Of a stretch of 64,000 nt of DNA, positions 8,701 to 17,732 are shown in pieces. This stretch comes from CAZQLE01 sp964593905 (GTDB lineage: Bacteria > Chloroflexota > Anaerolineae > Anaerolineales > Anaerolineaceae). Location of the stretch: NCBI GenBank assembly GCA_964593905.1, contig CAZQLE010000003.1:10122-74121 (forward strand), written 5' to 3'. The notes below the pieces were generated by a model. It ran no database searches. It had not been told where the DNA came from and was given only the letters and a program-made list of their open reading frames with translations. Each line of letters opens with the position of its first letter. The stretch's first letter is position 1. The translations under genes were made by a program, and so were the position numbers.

Positions 8701-10611
8701 TTGCATATCGGAGGCCAGGGCGAGTTTGTGGCTGGCGTTATACAGGTTCTCGGTTTCATCCAGTGAGGCCTGAACCTGGTCCAACAGGTCTTCGCGAACG
8801 ATTGTGTTCGAAATTGCATCTGCGGCCACGCTCAACACGTTGATCTCTTCATACAGCCAGGTGCGTTTGGCGTTAAGCTGTTCAAAAACCATGATATTGG
8901 GAATGGAATGTTTACCGGGTACGGCAAACAAGAGCATACTTTCAATTCCCTGGCTTTCCAGATACTCTCGCTCGGCTTTGCTCATCTCCTGGTCAGGAAG
9001 CGCCAGGTGGCTTTTTTCGCGCAGCACAGACGCCCAGTGCGAGAACAATGCGGTGGGCATGTGCAGAATTTTGCTTTTGTCGAACAATTCTGGATCCATG
9101 GCCGGGTCGATCCAATCAGCAATGCTGTGCCAGTATTGTCCGCGATCATCTTCTTCCAACTGCGCATAGTAAATGCGAGAGCAAAGGGCGGCTTCTGCCA
9201 CTGCCTGTAGAACCGATGGCAAAGACTGAGTTCCGGTTTCGCTCAGGGTTGCGACTGCTTTACCCACATTGGATTGATACCGTTCGCGAATTTCAATGGC
9301 TTCCAGCGCGCTGCGGATATCATGAAACAACCGGGCATTTTCGAGCGCTGTGGTTAGCTGGGTGGCCAGGGTGGAGAGCAGATTGGTGTGAATTTCAGTG
9401 AATGCGTTTTCGATTTCAAAATTTTCCAACAGCATGGCGCCGATCACCCGATCGCCGGTGATTAATGGAAGCGCCAACAATGAAGCCGGAATGTGGTTTG
9501 GTAAATCAATGCCGAGATCCTGCAAGATTGCGGTTGCCCGGTTGGCAATTAACAGGGTGGTACGGGTATTGATGATATGCTCAATAATTCCGTTTGAAGC
9601 CGGACGGGCCGGAAGAGAGACGATTTCGCCCTTTTTTGAGACCAGGGGGAAAGAAAGCTCTTTGCTGTAAGAATCCCACAGGGCCAGGGTCAGGTTGCGA
9701 TTATCGACCAGTTGGCCGACGGTCTGATATACCACCTGAAAGATTTCATACTCATTGTTGATCGCGCTGATTTCTTGGCCAATCTGATTCAATATGGCAA
9801 GATCATAATTGCGCTGCAAAATTTCCTGTTCAGCGCGAATTCTTTCGGAAAGCTCCTGTTGCACGACCGAGTAAAGGCGGGCATTTTCCAGCGCCAGGGC
9901 AAGCTGGGCGGCAACTTCCTGAACCAGCAGACGTTCATCTTCAGACCACTTGCGTCTGGTATTTCCTTCTGCAACCACCTCTAAAATGGCTGTGGATTGA
10001 TCGCCAACTTTAAAGGGCGCATGAATTTTGTTGGCAAACGCATCGGTCACAATGGCTGGTGAAAGCGCTTTATGGCCGTTTCCACCAGAGCGCTCAACCG
10101 AAGTTCGCACATCCTGTTTTGGGGTAGCAAGCGATTGCCTGTTTGTGTCAAAACCGGAGACGTTTTCTTTTGCAGGCGCAGGTTCTGAAGGTTGTCTTTT
10201 TGCCGATTTACGTGCGGGGTCTGCAAATGGTTTTCCCATGGCCTTGACCATTCCATGAAAACCAATTTCGGTTTTGCGGATAAACACCCGCGCGGGCAGC
10301 AAGTCTGCATTCGTGCAGATGTAGACCAACTCTAAATCGATTGGGAATGTCGACCCGCTTATGGCCGCTTTTATTTTTTCTCTGCTTTGGACATCCAGCG
10401 CAAACTCTGTTACGGGTTGACCGGACCATTGCCTGGCGGCGATGCCAAGCTGATTGCCCACGGCTTCGCTGGCAAATGTATATTGCCCGGCAAAGTCACA
10501 ATCCCATTCCCACGACCATTGTTCCTGTTGCGTAATTGGGGATTGTGCGGGCTGATCTTCCAGATCGGAGAATAAAGCGTTAAGCCGGCTGTAAATTTGT
10601 TTCTTGGACAT
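5722..10611 (-). CDS. GAF-rich hybrid histidine kinase with two receivers
   Basis: About 1629 residues from ATG 10611, chosen because AGGAG lies 9 bases upstream; a longer frame reaches 10656. No membrane segment or signal peptide is seen, so it is cytosolic. In order: a PAS-like region (about 30-130), a truncated GAF near 195-250, about five GAF domains (275-1120), HisKA with SHELRTPLN (His near 1147), HATPase (NFLSNAAKF, DSGPGI, GTGLGLS), receiver 1 from about 1390 (CIDDDP, TLDIMMPGKDG) and receiver 2 from about 1507 (VIDDDPED, ILDLFMPDING). All kinase and receiver key residues are present. It overlaps the ParA-like gene by 32 bases and precedes the enzyme-receiver fusion. Multi-input GAF kinases are common in Chloroflexota; its signal is unknown. 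Confidence 0.92.
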   Translation of the reverse strand: MSKKQIYSRLNALFSDLEDQPAQSPITQQEQWSWEWDCDFAGQYTFASEAVGNQLGIAARQWSGQPVTEFALDVQSREKIKAAISGSTFPIDLELVYICTNADLLPARVFIRKTEIGFHGMVKAMGKPFADPARKSAKRQPSEPAPAKENVSGFDTNRQSLATPKQDVRTSVERSGGNGHKALSPAIVTDAFANKIHAPFKVGDQSTAILEVVAEGNTRRKWSEDERLLVQEVAAQLALALENARLYSVVQQELSERIRAEQEILQRNYDLAILNQIGQEISAINNEYEIFQVVYQTVGQLVDNRNLTLALWDSYSKELSFPLVSKKGEIVSLPARPASNGIIEHIINTRTTLLIANRATAILQDLGIDLPNHIPASLLALPLITGDRVIGAMLLENFEIENAFTEIHTNLLSTLATQLTTALENARLFHDIRSALEAIEIRERYQSNVGKAVATLSETGTQSLPSVLQAVAEAALCSRIYYAQLEEDDRGQYWHSIADWIDPAMDPELFDKSKILHMPTALFSHWASVLREKSHLALPDQEMSKAEREYLESQGIESMLLFAVPGKHSIPNIMVFEQLNAKRTWLYEEINVLSVAADAISNTIVREDLLDQVQASLDETENLYNASHKLALASDMQEMVAAIALGLRSPVINRGVLILMDSDMSGKVSRMTVEANWYSGHGTPPPPVGTEYVASVYSRFFMQPSAVFHEDVSDPRVETGLRDVANQQNIRSLAILPLWSGKRQIGVLLLESEEKHHFSGREIRSYPPLVDQMAIAVENQRLFNQTQTALSETEHLYQISSSIAQARDAQDLVTLIGIKAMPNGADRTTLVIVNQNNEGEISEFEVVGYYDAGTQYRKLGIHLPASALPFARSIGAEPVIFSDILHSGLDQDSKATLQQLSMIAACFIPLRSAGRLTGMIIASASQVSNFKPEEIRSLQVTGTGIAVALEKQRLLMEAQRRALQLQATAEIARDTTSTLSLDPLLERIVNLLNERFNFYHAAIYLLDESGSFAMIREGTGDAGKQMKAQRYRYPVGSRSIIGEVALHGVPIVVGNLLNNPGYQLNPLLPQTRSEIALPLKLNNRVIGVLDIQSNQLNAFIEEESTVFQILSDQIAVAIDNARSYELAQKAVDEMKEVDRLKSQFLANMSHELRTPLNSIIGFSRVILKGIDGPINETQTQDLSAIYNSGQHLLNLINDILDLSKIEAGKMELAFSDVNLADLVNSVMSTAVGLVKDKPIRLNYHIEPDLTNVQADPTRVRQVLLNFLSNAAKFTDEGSIDVEAKKIYQLPGKPEIIVTVKDSGPGIAEADQSKLFQPFSQVDDSPTRKTGGTGLGLSICRSFIEMHGGRIGLLSSEVGQGSTFYFTLPLEPEEEPTPFESSGEGPRVLCIDDDPQVISLYQRYLQPNGYTVVALTEPHRAIEVARAVKPFAITLDIMMPGKDGWDVITELRNQPDTAAIPVIICSILEEEEKGFSLGAADYLVKPILPDDLTHAVQRFDNDGSLRTVLVIDDDPEDLRLVQKILLESTSYKVILAEGGQAGLEALKQEKPDVIILDLFMPDINGFDLMEKMLQQNPQLTIPIVVLTGADLTADQYRLLSEFGRGLLSKGMLKENDLLAALQKALHQTPQ

Positions 10612-11359
10612 AGACCAATATCTCCTGTGCCAGGGCGCGGTATTGTTCTGCAGCACGGCTGCGGGGGGCGTGTGTAAGTATGGGAACGCCAGCTAAGGGG
10701 CTTTCACGAAGTTTTGTGTCGGTGGATATGATGGTTTCGAGAACACCAGTTGAAAAATTCTGCCGTAATTGTTCACTCAACATCCGATGTGTGCGGTTGC
10801 GCCGGTCATACATGGTGAGCAACATGCGATACATCAGACCGGGGTTATACTGGTCGCGAATGCGGCGGATCCAGCCCATCAGATTGCGTAAAGCATAAAT
10901 TGAAAAATATTCAGCCTGGGTTGGAATCAGCAACAAATTGGCTGCAATCAGCGCATTGGAGGTCACAGCGCCCAAAAACGGTGGGCAGTCCATTAATACC
11001 ACGTCGTAATCACCGGCAATGGATGTTAAAGCGTTTTTGAGCAACACTTCATGACCTGGTTGAAGCGGAAGAAAGCGTTCTGCCATTCCCATATCATGAG
11101 AAGAAGGTGCAATATCTAAATTTGGGGCGACTGACTTTTGAATGACCTGGGTGAGTGGAAGATTCTCCATCAGGACGGCTGCAATACTTTTTTGCCCTGA
11201 AGAAACCTCCAGACCCATTGCCAAAGCGAGGTTTGCCTGCGCATCAAGATCGACCAGCAACACTTTTTTTCCTGTTTCTGCCAGGGCCGCCCCCAGAGAA
11301 AGCGTGGTGGTTGTTTTGGCTACGCCGCCTTTTTCGTTCGAAATTGCAATGATGTACAT
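10580..11359 (-). CDS. ParA/MinD-family ATPase
   Basis: 259 residues. The deviant Walker A box is NEKGGVAKTTTTLSLG at the N-terminus, followed by VDLDAQANL and switch region DYDVVLMDCPPFLG. This is the ParA/Soj subgroup of P-loop ATPases that dimerise on ATP and position DNA, receptors or complexes. No parB or parS-like gene is near, so plasmid or chromosome partition is unlikely. It lies between the kinase-less GAF sensors and the hybrid kinase, which resembles ParC/PpfA-type positioning proteins in chemosensory clusters. Such a role is inference. Its 3' end overlaps the kinase start by 32 bases, implying translational coupling. Confidence 0.88.
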   Translation of the reverse strand: MYIIAISNEKGGVAKTTTTLSLGAALAETGKKVLLVDLDAQANLALAMGLEVSSGQKSIAAVLMENLPLTQVIQKSVAPNLDIAPSSHDMGMAERFLPLQPGHEVLLKNALTSIAGDYDVVLMDCPPFLGAVTSNALIAANLLLIPTQAEYFSIYALRNLMGWIRRIRDQYNPGLMYRMLLTMYDRRNRTHRMLSEQLRQNFSTGVLETIISTDTKLRESPLAGVPILTHAPRSRAAEQYRALAQEILVYVQETNLQPA

Positions 11360-11380
11360 AACCTCTCGCTTTCGCCCCGG

Positions 11381-14305
11381 TTACGGGTTAATGTTTTTCC
11401 CATTGACTCCGGGCAGGGGTCCGGTCCCAGTTTTGTGTTCACCGTTGGTTTTTGTTTCGGGGCTATTCTGGAAAATGACGGTAGCCCGAGAGACATTCAG
11501 CGCTTTTTGAAGCTCTGACTGCGCAATTTCAATCATGGCATTGAAGTCATTGGTGGAGCGGATCTTGCTGGTGATTTCGAGCACTTTCCGCTCGCGCTCG
11601 GCACGTCGGAGCGTCTGTTCAAAGAGACGGGCATTCTCCAGCGCCTGCCCAATCTGGTCGGCAACGGTTTGGATGGCGGTTAACTCGTTTTCGCTCCACT
11701 CTTGTGTCGTCAGGTTTTTATCTTGAACCTGGATCACGCCGATCGATTCGCCGCGTAAAATGATGGGCACGGCCCAGGCATCTCCTACGCGGGTGGGTTG
11801 GCCCGATTCAAGAACCGTCTCGATCTCGTTGAAGTCCAACTCATTTGACTCAACCAGTGTTCCCTGGGGCGTGTAGCGATATCCGGTCACGTCGCGCTGT
11901 GAGGTGTCTTTTGTCCATTCCTGACGCAGGTACTGGCGGTGAAGCCCAGAAATTTCAGCGAGCGCCTGTGTGGTTTCTTGATACAGGCGGTTATTTGTAA
12001 TTGCAATCGCGATCTGATCGGCCAAAATGGAGAATAATTCGATATCTTCACTGGTGAAAGCATTCGACTCAACATTTTGCACATCCAACGCGCCAATCAC
12101 GCGGTCATTTGCGAGCAGCGGCAGGGCCATCTCAGAGCGTGTATTGGGTAAATCGGGGTTGTTGAAGTAGACCGCGTCTTCACCGACATCGGTCGCGATA
12201 CGGGGTTTCCCATAGCCGGTTACATAACCCACAATACCAACCTGCCCGACTTGCAGCTTGTGATGCCGCTTGAGCATTCTTTGTCCGCCTTCGCTGTTGG
12301 CAGATTGCAAAACGGCAAACTCATTCTTTTCATCCACCAGGAAGATGCCCACGTGATAAAAACCAAAACGATCACTGATGAGTTCGCACACACTGGTCAG
12401 AAGTTTTTCCAGATCTTGCGCCGAAGTGATATTCCGCGCAACATCGGATACTGTTTGCAACTGACGAGCGCGAAATTGGAGTGCCACGTTCTGATTGGCT
12501 AACTCCTGGGTGCGTTCTTGCACGCGGACCTCCAGGTCGTTAATGAAAGACCGTAAACGCGAGGTCATAATGTTAAACGCATTCCCCATGGTGCGAATTT
12601 CATCGTTGGTTTCAACCCTGGCTTCTGCGTCCAGGTTTCCGTGGGCAATTTGCTCGGCAGTCAGGGTTAACTGGTTGACTGGTGCGGTGAGGAGGCGGCC
12701 AAACATGGTGGCGGTCGCAGCGATAAACCCGGCAAAAACCAGTGAAATGATCAGAAAGAGCTGGTTTTGGTTCTGCAACAGTGTATTTAAGGATGCCTGT
12801 TCCTGAAAATACATGACGATCCAATTATTGCGTGTGGTAGCCAGCATGCCCAGGTGAGGAAGAACCGCATTGGTTACTTTAATGTCGGTATAAAAAACAT
12901 CCTGAGAAGGATAAGCTTTGATGACCGTTTCGATATTGGGGAGATAGGCATCTGCATTGGGGTAAAAGTAAGTTGGAATGCGACGTGCACGGGTTAACTT
13001 GCGAATATCTTCCCATTGAATTTGTTTGGCAGGTTTATAGATCCAATCTTCGTTGATGGTATCTGCAAGGCGAATCAGGTTTTCATCCAACAATACAGGA
13101 TATGAGCCTTTCCCTACCAGACCGGTATGCGATTCCAGCATAGTTTGCAGCACGTCTCCGCGATAACGAACACGCAGAACACCGATCACATTATTCTGCC
13201 CATCCATCACCGGTGCTGAAAAAACAATATAGGGCACTGTTTTATCCCATGAATAACTGGCCGAAACATAAGATTGCCCGGTCAGGTAGGGGATCATATA
13301 GTAATCATTGTCTTTTTCGTAGGTTTTGAGCGCGTTTTTGTCTGTGTCGAAGACAACAAACCCGCTGTTATCTACCAGACCATAGGATTGGACGGCGCCC
13401 ACCTCGCGGCTGACCGTTAGTGCGCGGGCAATCAGCTTAAGATCGCGCTCAACCAGGCTGTCTTTGCGAAGAGAATCGGGTGTTTGCAAATAACTCGCAA
13501 ATTCGCTCAACTGGGCATCTTGATAGATGCGATTTTGATTGGTGATGATAAAATCGTCCACCAGGTTTTTGGTCTGGGTAACTGCTGCCCGAATACTTTC
13601 GAGGTTGCGGGTTTCAATGGCATTGCGGGTGAAGTTGGATTGTACATAACTCGACACAATCAGCGGGATCATCACCATTACCAGAATGGCTGTAATCAGC
13701 TTGAGGCGCAAAGTAACCGGTGTAAAATCGGCCAGCAGCAGAACGATGAACACCATGAGCAGGATGCCCAGCATGGTGTAGCTCCCCAGCACAAAGCCCG
13801 GCATAGATACCTGCACAAACGGTTTGACCACATACAGCAGCGCTGTAAGGATGCCGCCGGCAGTGGCGCCATATACGGAGAGGTTCACCAGGTTTCTGTC
13901 GCCGGTGAGGAAGATGACCATAATTGCGTATAACATGCTGACGCCGCTGAGTAATAGACCCACCTGTTGGATCAATACAGCCAGAGCCAGCACATAGAGT
14001 TGAACAAAACCACCCAGCAAAAATGGGCGCAGGCGAAACGGGATTTGGACCGCTTTCACCGTCATCAGAATGCAGCCGATGATGGTGAAGAGGGAAATGC
14101 TGCCAAGCAGCAAATATTGTACCGACACACTGGCGCCCGTCTGGGTCTGGCGATAGATCTCGATCAGTATTTTTACAAAGGGGGCGGTAAGAACAGCCAC
14201 TGTAACCCATACCGCGCTTATTAAACCTGCCCAGTTATCTTTGGCCGGAGGGGGAGTTTCGATTTTTGGTGAGGAGGTATTTAGCTGATTGGATACTGCG
14301 CTCAT
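11381..14305 (-). CDS. Membrane GAF sensor without kinase domain
   Basis: 974 residues. Several hydrophobic helices fill about residues 30-215. A further helix is followed by an extracytoplasmic region of about 280 residues with Cache-like features (GLVDNSGFVVFDTD, VIGVLRVRYRG). A helix near 525-545, HAMP (about 545-600, PVNQLTLTAEQIAHGNLD) and coiled coil follow, then GAF domains at about 630-770 (FGFYHVGIFLVDE, PNTRSEMALPL) and 800-920. It ends with a short GAF-like tail (VLEITSKIRSTNDF) also found in the next three sensors. There is no HisKA, HATPase, GGDEF or other output, so it presumably signals through a partner. ATG 14305 overlaps the upstream stop by 4 bases. Confidence 0.85.
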   Translation of the reverse strand: MSAVSNQLNTSSPKIETPPPAKDNWAGLISAVWVTVAVLTAPFVKILIEIYRQTQTGASVSVQYLLLGSISLFTIIGCILMTVKAVQIPFRLRPFLLGGFVQLYVLALAVLIQQVGLLLSGVSMLYAIMVIFLTGDRNLVNLSVYGATAGGILTALLYVVKPFVQVSMPGFVLGSYTMLGILLMVFIVLLLADFTPVTLRLKLITAILVMVMIPLIVSSYVQSNFTRNAIETRNLESIRAAVTQTKNLVDDFIITNQNRIYQDAQLSEFASYLQTPDSLRKDSLVERDLKLIARALTVSREVGAVQSYGLVDNSGFVVFDTDKNALKTYEKDNDYYMIPYLTGQSYVSASYSWDKTVPYIVFSAPVMDGQNNVIGVLRVRYRGDVLQTMLESHTGLVGKGSYPVLLDENLIRLADTINEDWIYKPAKQIQWEDIRKLTRARRIPTYFYPNADAYLPNIETVIKAYPSQDVFYTDIKVTNAVLPHLGMLATTRNNWIVMYFQEQASLNTLLQNQNQLFLIISLVFAGFIAATATMFGRLLTAPVNQLTLTAEQIAHGNLDAEARVETNDEIRTMGNAFNIMTSRLRSFINDLEVRVQERTQELANQNVALQFRARQLQTVSDVARNITSAQDLEKLLTSVCELISDRFGFYHVGIFLVDEKNEFAVLQSANSEGGQRMLKRHHKLQVGQVGIVGYVTGYGKPRIATDVGEDAVYFNNPDLPNTRSEMALPLLANDRVIGALDVQNVESNAFTSEDIELFSILADQIAIAITNNRLYQETTQALAEISGLHRQYLRQEWTKDTSQRDVTGYRYTPQGTLVESNELDFNEIETVLESGQPTRVGDAWAVPIILRGESIGVIQVQDKNLTTQEWSENELTAIQTVADQIGQALENARLFEQTLRRAERERKVLEITSKIRSTNDFNAMIEIAQSELQKALNVSRATVIFQNSPETKTNGEHKTGTGPLPGVNGKNINP

Positions 14306-16056
14306 TCGTGGGTCCCCTCAGGTATCTGATTTTGATCGACCGGCTTAAGCTGTACAACCACCTCTGAAAGGCCCAGCGTGCGGCCCAGTTCTTCTGCCGC
14401 GGTTCGTAAAATGTGGTCGATGCCCGTTGCAGAACGGACGCGACTTGAAATTCCGGCAACAAGGTGATCGCGTTCAGCGTTAACTTGAATTTCTTCCAGC
14501 AGGCGAACGTTTTCAAGCGCGACTGAAAGACGTTCGGTCACTGCACGTAAAAATTCGACCAGATCATCGGCAATGGCTTCCCGCTGGAATTTAACCGTGA
14601 GAACCCCCAACACCTGACCGCGCAGCAGGATCGGAATTGCCATGAGCGATGTCTTTTCACCCGATTTTGCCGGGTCGGTGATGATGCTGTGGACGGGTGT
14701 TTTTCGGCGATAAGCATCGACGACTTCTGGTGAATAGGGGGCGCCGCTTTCAACCGCATTCCCGCGATAGCGGAAGGCGGTTACCCGCTTTCCGGAGCGT
14801 AGATGCGTGCGCCAGGATTTCTGGGTGAACTGGGTGAAATTCGCTTCAAACAAATCCAGGCTTTCTTGCAGACGGGTGACCAGCCTGGCTTTATCGATGG
14901 CTACGGCAAGCTGGTTGGCAATGACCTGGAATATTTTGATGTCGTCGGGGGTGAACATGCCAGGGTTTTCGCTTTGCACATCCAATGCGCCGATGATTTC
15001 ATCTCCGGTGCGCAGCGGCAACGCCAATTCTGAACGGGTATTGGGCAGCGCCGGATTTTTGAAATGGAACGGATCCTGAGTTACGTCAGACGAAATACGG
15101 GCCTCACCTTTTGAGACCACATATCCCACCATGCCCATTTCGCCCACGCGCAAGCGGTGACCATTCTCCAGCAGAGTTTTTCCGGCTTCACCGGTGGCTG
15201 CACGCAGCACGGCAAATTCCTTTTTTTGATCCAACAGAAATATGCTGGCATGATAAAACCCAAAGCGAGATTGAATTCTTTCAACCGACAGGCTCAGCAA
15301 ACTTTCCAGGTCTTTTGAGCTGGCAATTTCTGCCGCCAACTCTGCGGCGGTTTCCAGATCGAGCGCCTGGCGGCGAATTTCTTCTGTGCGCTGTGCAACC
15401 CGGCTTTCGAGGGTCGCTTTTTCCACAGTCAGGGCTTCGTTTAATTTGCGCTGGTTGTAGAGCGATTGTTCCACACCCGATGAAAGCGACCGGGTTGTCA
15501 GGCCGGTGATGATGGAAAGAAGGGCAAAAATGATCGAACCTGTCGTCCAGTCAATCAGGCGTCCTGAGTTATCGGTAATTGAGACAGGCGGGGGAGGGAT
15601 GATCTGTGTGCTCATGAGCACCCCGATGATTCCAAGTGTGGCAACGCTGATAAAAATCACCCAGCCCCAGGGGATATTTTTTAACAGGGCGGTTCCCATG
15701 ACGGCAAAGGCCAGGAGCAATACCCGGCCATCACCCGATAACCCGCTCTCCAACAACCCGGTAAGACCCAGAATATAGAAGATTGACAGGGTAATATTTA
15801 CCCGCAGGGTGTAATTTCTGTCCCGCTTGTAAGTGGTGTAGAGCAGAGCCAGATAAAAAAGGATGTAAAGACCACTCAGCCCCCAGTTCCCGCGCTGGCT
15901 ATTTGAAATCACAGAAGCGATTAAAGCAAACAGGCCAAGTGATGCTGCGCCCAGCAGAATCATTTGTAAAATCCGTTCACGAATTATCTGAACGGTATCG
16001 TCTGGATTGATTCCAGATGGAACGCGGTTGGGATTGATCCTCTCAAAAAAATTCAT
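14302..16056 (-). CDS. Membrane GAF sensor without kinase domain
   Basis: 584 residues. About six membrane helices (residues 32-190) with short loops suggest membrane-embedded sensing. Coiled coil (195-235) leads to GAF 1 (about 245-395; RFGFYHASIFLLDQ, PNTRSELALPL) and GAF 2 (about 400-545), then the shared C-terminal tail (GISSRVRSATGIDHILRTA). It has the same plan as the next gene, 16068-17729, so the two are probable duplicates. No catalytic or output domain is present. GGAG lies before ATG 16056, and the stop overlaps the downstream start by 4 bases. Confidence 0.85.
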   Translation of the reverse strand: MNFFERINPNRVPSGINPDDTVQIIRERILQMILLGAASLGLFALIASVISNSQRGNWGLSGLYILFYLALLYTTYKRDRNYTLRVNITLSIFYILGLTGLLESGLSGDGRVLLLAFAVMGTALLKNIPWGWVIFISVATLGIIGVLMSTQIIPPPPVSITDNSGRLIDWTTGSIIFALLSIITGLTTRSLSSGVEQSLYNQRKLNEALTVEKATLESRVAQRTEEIRRQALDLETAAELAAEIASSKDLESLLSLSVERIQSRFGFYHASIFLLDQKKEFAVLRAATGEAGKTLLENGHRLRVGEMGMVGYVVSKGEARISSDVTQDPFHFKNPALPNTRSELALPLRTGDEIIGALDVQSENPGMFTPDDIKIFQVIANQLAVAIDKARLVTRLQESLDLFEANFTQFTQKSWRTHLRSGKRVTAFRYRGNAVESGAPYSPEVVDAYRRKTPVHSIITDPAKSGEKTSLMAIPILLRGQVLGVLTVKFQREAIADDLVEFLRAVTERLSVALENVRLLEEIQVNAERDHLVAGISSRVRSATGIDHILRTAAEELGRTLGLSEVVVQLKPVDQNQIPEGTHE

Positions 16057-16067
16057 TCCAGACGCTC

Positions 16068-17729
16068 CTAACCGGAAAGTTCGCTTTTTAGTTGATTAAG
16101 CACATGATCATCGGGCGATATCAGGTGGATTGCTACTTCGGTAATCGATGAAATCTGCCCAATCTCACGCACTGTAGTTCGCAGTACTTCTTCAATGGAT
16201 GCTGCACGAGAGAACCCGGCCGTGATCTCATTTAGTCGTTCTTCCTGGAAAATCCGGCGTTGTGATTCTTCAAGCAGCCGCGCACTCTCGAGCGCCAGAG
16301 CGGTTTGCGCGGTGATGGCTTCGACCATGGTTTGTTCTTGCGGCGTCAGTTTTTCCCGTTCAGTCTGTAAGGTGATTGCGCCAATGGTTTGTTCACGCAG
16401 AATTAAAGGCACCTTGATCGTGTGTTTGGGTTGACTGGTGATCAGGGTGTTGTCAAACGACGATTTTAAATCCCCATGAATTTTACGAGTCTGTTCCCAG
16501 GATTCCTGGATATATTTTTGGTTAAGGATGCGAATTTCTTCCAGGTCTTTTTGTGTCTGCTCAAACAAACGCGCGTTTTCGACAGCCGAAGCCAGTGAGT
16601 CGGCGATGCCCTGATATACCAGGATGTCGCCTTCATCAAAGGCGTTGGCTTGATCTGATTGGATTGATAATGCCCCGATGGCTTTTTCGTGGGTGATCAT
16701 TGGGATTGCCATTTCGGAACGTGTTTGTGGGAGGTAAGGGTTGTTGAAACGAACCGATTCCTGCCCGGTATCGAGGGCAATGCGGGGAGAACGATTGGCG
16801 ATACTCCAACCAATCATCGATGAACCGCCAATTTCAAGCCGGTGACCGGCGGCGATCATCGCTCGACCCGCTTCACCCGAACCCGCTTTAAGGGTTGCGA
16901 AACGGTTGTTGTCATCGACCAAAAATAAACCGGCATAGTAAATGCCCGTCTGTTCGGCGATCCGCGAAGCCGCGTTTTGTAACACCTCATTCAGATTGAG
17001 CACAGAAATGATCGAGCGGGTAATTTCAGATGCAGTCTGGATCTGGTTGTAACGATGCTGAACATCTCTGGTGCGGGTTTGAATGCGTCTTTCCAGCGTG
17101 TTTCGTTCGTTTTCAAGCTCTGCTGACAGACGGGTCTGCGAGGTTAGCGCGAGATGCAAACTGGAAATCAGATTTGCCACTGGAATTGCCAGCGTGGCCG
17201 CACTGGTCAGCATGAACATTGCGGCCAGCGCCCATGAGCGAAAGGCCCCCACAGGATATTGTTCAGGAAGTTGAGCAACGGGGATTGATGAGAACCCCAG
17301 ACCGAATAAAAATAATGTCACAATAGAGATCAGCGTCAGGGCCCCACCGGCTTTGACCCCGCCCAGGACGGCGCCCAGAACTGAGAGCGTGATTAATCCT
17401 AAAATTCCCGCCGGCCCAAGCCCAAGACTGGAAAGCGTGGAAACTGAAAACCCATAAAGGACTGCAAATAAAATTCCGATGCGGACGGGAAAAGGCCATT
17501 GCTTAAAGATGTCGGTTGCAATGAGAAGCCCAAGCGCAATGATGCCGGGAAGGATATCCGTAATTTTTGTGTTACCCGCCAGGACGGATGCCAGTAAACC
17601 CACCCCGCAAATAAATGTCAAGAGGCGCACAACCATTTTGAGGGTGCGTTTGCGCAGTTCTGCGACGGTGTCCTGGCTCAGGCCGAGCGGGGGCAGGAAG
17701 AAATCTCTCACGAATTGGAAGAATTTCAT
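16068..17729 (-). CDS. Membrane GAF sensor without kinase domain
   Basis: 553 residues. A block of membrane helices (about 28-190), a coiled coil (195-225), GAF 1 (about 235-390; GIYYAGLFLVDDNNRF, PQTRSEMAIPM), GAF 2 (about 395-510) and the shared tail (NEITAGFSRAASIEEVLRT). No kinase, cyclase or DNA-binding domain. Each of three sensors in this operon carries a tryptophan between the two GAF domains in a similar context (here QESWEQ), further evidence of duplication. GGAGG precedes ATG 17729, which begins 3 bases after the stop of the large upstream sensor. Confidence 0.85.
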   Translation of the reverse strand: MKFFQFVRDFFLPPLGLSQDTVAELRKRTLKMVVRLLTFICGVGLLASVLAGNTKITDILPGIIALGLLIATDIFKQWPFPVRIGILFAVLYGFSVSTLSSLGLGPAGILGLITLSVLGAVLGGVKAGGALTLISIVTLFLFGLGFSSIPVAQLPEQYPVGAFRSWALAAMFMLTSAATLAIPVANLISSLHLALTSQTRLSAELENERNTLERRIQTRTRDVQHRYNQIQTASEITRSIISVLNLNEVLQNAASRIAEQTGIYYAGLFLVDDNNRFATLKAGSGEAGRAMIAAGHRLEIGGSSMIGWSIANRSPRIALDTGQESVRFNNPYLPQTRSEMAIPMITHEKAIGALSIQSDQANAFDEGDILVYQGIADSLASAVENARLFEQTQKDLEEIRILNQKYIQESWEQTRKIHGDLKSSFDNTLITSQPKHTIKVPLILREQTIGAITLQTEREKLTPQEQTMVEAITAQTALALESARLLEESQRRIFQEERLNEITAGFSRAASIEEVLRTTVREIGQISSITEVAIHLISPDDHVLNQLKSELSG

Positions 17730-17732
17730 GGG

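Noticed and set aside
10580..11359. ParA gene as a sign of a plasmid or integrated element
   Set aside because: There is no parB, replication, integrase or repeat nearby, and the flanking genes form one chromosomal operon.
11887..15509. Many open frames opposite or inside the GAF sensor genes
   Set aside because: They are out-of-frame shadows of long genes with clear domain content.
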